A stretch of DNA of 64,000 nucleotides, from positions 1,116,001 to 1,180,000 of the forward strand of contig NZ_PNFD01000001.1 of the NCBI RefSeq assembly GCF_003254645.1. Reading direction: 5' to 3'. Made by a program: the position numbers and the translations under genes. Below the pieces are notes generated by a model. It saw only the letters and a list, made by a program, of their open reading frames with translations. It had not been told where the DNA came from and searched no databases. How positions within the stretch are numbered: the stretch's first letter is position 1; every line of letters starts with the position of its first letter. This DNA is from Microbacterium suaedae (GTDB lineage: Bacteria > Actinomycetota > Actinomycetes > Actinomycetales > Microbacteriaceae). Below are positions 60,283-64,000 of this stretch, one piece after another.

Positions 60283-60362
60283 CACAACGACGCCAATTCT
60301 GTGCGGAGGTGGACGACACGCCGAGTTCGACGGCCGGACCAGTGAATTCTGGCGTCGTCGTG
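60283..60362. repeat. 80-nt palindromic element, family C copy 2
   Basis: Left CACAACGACGCCAATTC pairs with right GAATTCTGGCGTCGTCGTG, with one mismatch (G-U in minus-strand RNA) and a two-base bulge. It lies between the divergent rhaM and LacI promoters, outside both predicted transcripts. It has the same core length and orientation as the copy at 45289. Confidence 0.85.
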
Positions 60363-60377
60363 CATGGGGACGTGCAA

Positions 60378-60410
60378 TAGGATCCCCGGAGGACGAATGG
60401 AGGGCCGATG
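60378..60410 (+). promoter_or_regulatory. Promoter and ribosome site of the rhamnose LacI gene
   Basis: TAGGAT (60378-60383) is a good -10 box, followed by GGAGG and a second GGAGG ten bases before ATG 60408. Unlike several other genes in the window this one is led by a normal Shine-Dalgarno sequence. Confidence 0.45.
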
Positions 60411-61412
60411 GCGGCGAGCATCCGCGATGTGGCGAACGAGGCCGGGGTCTCCGTCGGCACGGTCTCGAACGTGCTCAACCGACCCGACGCGGTCGCCGAG
60501 GCGACCGTCGACCGCGTGCGCAAGGCGATCGACAAGCTCGGCTATGTGCGAAACGACGCGGCGCGCCAGCTGCGCGCGGGCCGCTCGACGACGGTCGGCC
60601 TCGTCGTGCTCGACGCGGGCAACCCGTTCTTCGCCGATGTCGCGCGCGGCGCGGAGGATGCGGCCGCGCGGCACGGCCTGTCCGTGCTGCTCGGCAACAG
60701 CGACGAGCAGCACGAGCGCGAGGACGCCTACCTCGCGCTCTTCGAAGAGCAGCGCGTGCGGGGCGTGCTCCTCTCCCCCAGCTCGGAGACGCTCGAGGCC
60801 GCCCAGCGGCTCCGCGATCACGGGATCCCCGTCGTGCTCGTCGACCGCGCGGCCCCGGGATCCGACTTCTCATCCGTCGCGGTCGACGACCTCCGCGGCG
60901 GATCCATCGCCGCCTCCCACCTGCTCGAACAGGGGCGGCGGCGGATCGCCTTCGTCGGCGGCCAGCGTTCGCTGCGCCAGGTCGCCGACCGCTTCGCCGG
61001 CGCCGAGCGCGCCGTCGCCGCGGTGGAGGGCGCGAGCATCGAGCATCTCTCGACCGAGCAGCTGACCGTGCTCGCGGGACGGGACGCGGGCGCCGAGATC
61101 GCGGCGCGCGCCCCCGCCGACCGGCCCGATGCGATCTTCGCGGTCAACGACCTCGTCGCCGTCGGCGTCATGCAGGCGCTCGTGATGATGGGATCCGTGC
61201 GCGTCCCGGAGGACATCGCCCTGATCGGCTACGACGACATCGCGTTCGCCCAGTCGACCGTCGTCCCCCTCACGTCGATCCGCCAGCCCGCGCAGCTGAT
61301 CGGATCCACGGCCCTCGACGTGCTCGCGGCGCTCGTCGACGACCCGACGCGCGCCCCCGAGACGATCGAATTCGAGCCCGAGCTCGTCGTCCGGGCCTCG
61401 ACGGGCGGGTAG
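60408..61412 (+). CDS. rhaR: LacI-family regulator of rhamnose catabolism
   Basis: 334-aa repressor. Helix-turn-helix SIRDVANEAGVSVGTVSNVLNRPDAV is at residues 4-29, and the sugar domain starts at TVGLVVLDAGNPFFADVARG. Divergence from the rha operon and the TGAAnCGnTTCA operator on its doorstep make it the likely rhamnose (or rhamnulose) responsive repressor; the gene symbol reflects that role rather than homology to the AraC-type E. coli RhaR. Confidence 0.9.
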   Translation: MAASIRDVANEAGVSVGTVSNVLNRPDAVAEATVDRVRKAIDKLGYVRNDAARQLRAGRSTTVGLVVLDAGNPFFADVARGAEDAAARHGLSVLLGNSDEQHEREDAYLALFEEQRVRGVLLSPSSETLEAAQRLRDHGIPVVLVDRAAPGSDFSSVAVDDLRGGSIAASHLLEQGRRRIAFVGGQRSLRQVADRFAGAERAVAAVEGASIEHLSTEQLTVLAGRDAGAEIAARAPADRPDAIFAVNDLVAVGVMQALVMMGSVRVPEDIALIGYDDIAFAQSTVVPLTSIRQPAQLIGSTALDVLAALVDDPTRAPETIEFEPELVVRASTGG

Positions 61413-61559
61413 CGCGCACCACCCGGAGCGCCCGCGTATCCCGCGTTACCCGCGGAAGCCCGCGCCACCCGGGACATCCCGCGCCACCGGCCCGCCCCGC
61501 GGACGAACACCGCCCCCGCGAGAGAGCACCCCGTCAGGGCGCCCCCTCGCGAGATCAGA
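61413..61559. other. Convergent intergenic region with dyad copy 2
   Basis: This stretch holds several CCCGCGxxACCCG-like short repeats (61433-61490) and the dyad CCCCGCGAGAGAGCAC ... CCCTCGCGAG at 61514-61553, similar to 48045. It is positioned to terminate both the LacI and the sulfatase transcripts. Confidence 0.45.
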
Positions 61560-63065
61560 TCAGCTGGAGCTGCGGATGCCTTCGACGTATCGCTCGACGC
61601 GGGCGAACATCTCCGCGTCGTACGGGCCCCACTCGGGGCGCGGGGTGTCCTCGCCGCGGTAGGGCTCGTCCGCATAACGCGCCTGATACTCGGCCAGCTT
61701 CACCTCGAGCTCGGCGCGGATCTCGGCATAGGCCGGGTCATGGGCGACGTTGCGTACCTCGGTCGGATCCGCCTTCAGGTCGTAGAGCTCCCATTCGGGC
61801 TCGTAGATCGTCCCCGATGCCCCGGGCACGCCGAGCCCCGCGCCGTAGTAGTAGATGAGCTTGTGATCGGCCGTGCGGATCCCGTAGTGCGCGGGCGCGC
61901 CGTGGATCGGGTCGTCGTGCTCCCAGTACCGGTAGTAGGCGGCGTCGGGCCAGTCTTCGACGTCCTCTCCCCGCAGCAGCGGACGGAAGCTGCGCCCCTG
62001 CGATGTCGGCAGCGCGCCCTCGGGATCCAGACCGGCGATGTCGAGGAACGTCGCCGCGAAGTCGACATTGGTGATGATGCCCTCGCAGCGCGATCCCGCG
62101 GGGATCTCGGCCGGCCAGCGGACGAGCATCGGCATCTGCAGCGACTGGTCGAACATGAGGCGCTTATCGAACCAGCCGTGGTCGCCGAGGAAGAAGCCCT
62201 GATCGGAGGTGTACACGACGAGGGTGTTCTCGGCGAGACCGCGCTCGTCGAGGTGGTCGAGGAGGCGCCCGACGTTGTCGTCGATCGACTGCACCGTCTG
62301 CAGGTAGTCGCGCATGTAGATCTGGTACTTCCAGCGCATGCGCGCCTCGCGGTTCTCCTCGCCGCGCAGGTGCTCCGGGACCTCCTGCTTCAGGTCGTCG
62401 GCACCCATATCGTCTGCGAGCGTCATGTGCACGTTCTGCACGGCCTTGCTGCGCGTCGCGTAGTCGTCGAAGAACGTCTCGGGCTCGGGGATCGAGCCGT
62501 CGGCGTAGAGGTGCTTGTGCTTCTCGTCGGGGATCCAGGGGCGGTGCGGCGCCTTGTGGTGCACCATCGCGACGAAGGGATCCTCGCCGACGGAGTCGAT
62601 CCAGTCGAGCGCGAGGTCGGTGACGATGTCCGTCGCGTAGCCCTTCACCGTGTGGCTGCCGTTCTCGTCGATCATCTCGGGATCGATGTAGTCGCCCTGA
62701 CCGGGGAACACCTTCCATGCATCGAAGCCGCGCGGGGCGGAGACGCCGTGCTCTCCGAGGTGCCACTTGCCGAACATCGCCGTCTTGTAGCCGTCGTCGT
62801 GCAGCGCCTCGATGAAGGTCGGGACGCGGTAGTCCATCTCCGTCCAGATCGACGAGACGCCGTTGATGTGGCTGTACGTGCCCGTCAGGATCGTCGCGCG
62901 CGACGGACTGCAGATCGAGTTCGTGCAGTAGACGGCGTCCATCCGCACGCCGTCCTCGGCGATCCGGTCGAGGTGCGGCGTGCGGTTGACCCGGCTGCCG
63001 TACGCCGAGATGGCGTGCGCGGCGTGGTCGTCCGACATGATGAAGATGATGTTGGGGCGGGTCAT
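61560..63065 (-). CDS. Sulfatase (arylsulfatase type)
   Basis: 501-aa formylglycine-type sulfatase. The maturation motif is Cys52-Ser-Pro-Ser-Arg56 in NSICSPSRATILTG. Metal ligands Asp12 and Asp13 (MSDDHAAH) and the HHKAPHRPW segment are present. No signal peptide, so it acts on an intracellular substrate. A formylglycine-generating enzyme is needed and is not in the window. It lies 29 nt after a LacI gene. Its position beside the rhamnose operon suggests a sulfated rhamnose-containing glycan. Confidence 0.94.
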   Translation of the reverse strand: MTRPNIIFIMSDDHAAHAISAYGSRVNRTPHLDRIAEDGVRMDAVYCTNSICSPSRATILTGTYSHINGVSSIWTEMDYRVPTFIEALHDDGYKTAMFGKWHLGEHGVSAPRGFDAWKVFPGQGDYIDPEMIDENGSHTVKGYATDIVTDLALDWIDSVGEDPFVAMVHHKAPHRPWIPDEKHKHLYADGSIPEPETFFDDYATRSKAVQNVHMTLADDMGADDLKQEVPEHLRGEENREARMRWKYQIYMRDYLQTVQSIDDNVGRLLDHLDERGLAENTLVVYTSDQGFFLGDHGWFDKRLMFDQSLQMPMLVRWPAEIPAGSRCEGIITNVDFAATFLDIAGLDPEGALPTSQGRSFRPLLRGEDVEDWPDAAYYRYWEHDDPIHGAPAHYGIRTADHKLIYYYGAGLGVPGASGTIYEPEWELYDLKADPTEVRNVAHDPAYAEIRAELEVKLAEYQARYADEPYRGEDTPRPEWGPYDAEMFARVERYVEGIRSSS

Positions 63066-63094
63066 CGTGTCTCCTCGTTCCTGGGTATGTGTGA

Positions 63095-64000
63095 TCAGCC
63101 GACGAGCGTCGGCGCAAGCAGAAGGTGGTCGGGCGCCGCCCCGTCACGAGCGGCGGCGACGACGAGGCGCGCGCAGGCCCGACCACCGTCGAGCAGGGGA
63201 AGGCTCGCGTAGCTGAGCCCGGGCCATCGCGCCGGGTCGAGCGCGCCCGCCGCGAGACCGACGACACGGATCTCGGCGCTCCGCGTGCGCGCGGTCGCGA
63301 ACACGGTCTCGACGTCGGCGCCCCACGAGCACACGAGCGCCGAACGCTCGAGGTCGGCGGTGCCCGTGTCGAGCAGGTCGGCGACACGCCCCGCGAGGTC
63401 CTCGCGATACCGCGAATCGTCTTGCGGAGTGCGATCGAGCTCGGCGAGCTTCTCGGAGGTGACCGCCGTCTGGAGCACATGGATCGCCACATCGGGGCGC
63501 GCAGAGAGTTCGTGGAACATCGCCTGTTCACGGACGCGCTCGGCGTGCGAGACGATCTCCGGCCGCACGTAGTGCACCGTGCGCACGCCCTCCTCGACAA
63601 GCCGCCCGATCACCAGCTCGACTCCGCGGGCGTAGTCGAAGTCGACACTCGAGTACGGGACGCCGCCGCCCGCGTGACCGCAGTCGATCGCGGCGAACGG
63701 GATGGCGTGCTCGGCCACGGCGGCCGCCAGCTCGGCCGGCACCGCGTGATCGTCGTGCCCGACGAAGACGAGCCCGTCGAGCTGCCCGCCGCGCACGGCG
63801 TCGACGCCCGCCTGGTGGTCGCGCGTCGCGAGGAACATGAGCTGATATCCCTCTTCCGCGACACCCTGCGCCAGCCCCTCGGCGATCGCCGCATAGCGGG
63901 GGTACGACAGCGGCTTGTCGAGGATCACGCCGATGAGCCGTGCTGCGCGCTGCCGCAGCGATCGGGCGAGGGAGTTCGGCACATAGCCGATCTCGCGCGC
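63095..64000 (-). CDS. LacI-family regulator, 5' end outside the window
   Basis: About 300 C-terminal residues of a LacI-type repressor. The frame is open to the window edge and the first residues seen (REIGYVPNSLARSLRQ) are the hinge helix, so only the helix-turn-helix is missing. The ligand domain starts LIGVILDKPLSYPRYAAIAEGL. It is transcribed into the sulfatase with 29 nt between them and probably regulates it. Confidence 0.93.
   Translation of the reverse strand, partial: AREIGYVPNSLARSLRQRAARLIGVILDKPLSYPRYAAIAEGLAQGVAEEGYQLMFLATRDHQAGVDAVRGGQLDGLVFVGHDDHAVPAELAAAVAEHAIPFAAIDCGHAGGGVPYSSVDFDYARGVELVIGRLVEEGVRTVHYVRPEIVSHAERVREQAMFHELSARPDVAIHVLQTAVTSEKLAELDRTPQDDSRYREDLAGRVADLLDTGTADLERSALVCSWGADVETVFATARTRSAEIRVVGLAAGALDPARWPGLSYASLPLLDGGRACARLVVAAARDGAAPDHLLLAPTLVG

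Overview
The window comes from a high-GC (roughly 70%) Gram-positive actinobacterium. GTG starts, a probable F420-dependent luciferase-like oxidoreductase, many LacI regulators and numerous start codons with a -10 box only 6-7 nt upstream (leaderless mRNAs) fit Microbacteriaceae, perhaps Microbacterium. That placement is an inference from style and gene content; no rRNA or other phylogenetic marker is present. No tRNA, rRNA, CRISPR array, prophage or complete insertion sequence was seen. No gene-free stretch exceeds 300 bases.

Layout. 1-2182: end of a sugar ABC operon (two permeases, the first cut by the window edge, and a DUF624-like membrane protein). 2143-14763: a beta-galactoside and mannoside module (GH42, serine hydrolase, GH38, a sugar ABC importer, GH2), bracketed on each side by a pair of 57-nt palindromic repeats; one LacI-type operator sits between the divergent binding-protein and GH2 promoters. 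14767-26179: an oligopeptide/oligosaccharide-type (Dpp/Opp) ABC importer with a HAD hydrolase, a LacI regulator, a GH35 enzyme and an AraC regulator. 26273-30795: a DUF5107-TPR protein translationally coupled to a cellulase-like (clan GH-A) enzyme. 30809-33514: a secreted necrosis-inducing NLP/NPP1 protein and a large protein of unknown function. 33660-37966: a compact operon of Gfo/Idh oxidoreductase, DUF993 protein, TIM-barrel isomerase and LacI regulator, preceded by a second copy of the AAGCGCTT operator core. 38041-53742: housekeeping and stress genes (small alarmone synthetase, esterase, VapBC, LLM oxidoreductase, orphan DNA methyltransferase, lipoate ligase, MarR plus exporter, ThuA-like protein, Bcr/CflA exporter, GlxA-type regulator, isochorismatase) and a PTS-type dihydroxyacetone kinase operon (dhaKLM). 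53756-53965: fossil of an IS30-type transposase. 54033-61412: a complete L-rhamnose catabolic operon (mutarotase, isomerase, esterase, bifunctional aldolase/dehydrogenase, kinase) with a divergent LacI regulator. 61560-64000: a sulfatase behind a truncated LacI gene.

Together the genes describe a plant- or algae-polysaccharide scavenger. Several importers deliver oligosaccharides to intracellular glycosidases without obvious signal peptides. Rhamnose is split to lactaldehyde/lactate and dihydroxyacetone phosphate, dihydroxyacetone is phosphorylated by DhaKLM, and local LacI/AraC regulators control each block. The NLP toxin suggests contact with plants.

The most unusual signals are non-coding: at least five kinds of 57-88 nt intergenic palindromes, three of them in fixed-length copies; perfect 12-bp stem-loops just after both solute-binding-protein genes; and a strong apparent excess of the hexamer GGATCC across much of the window.
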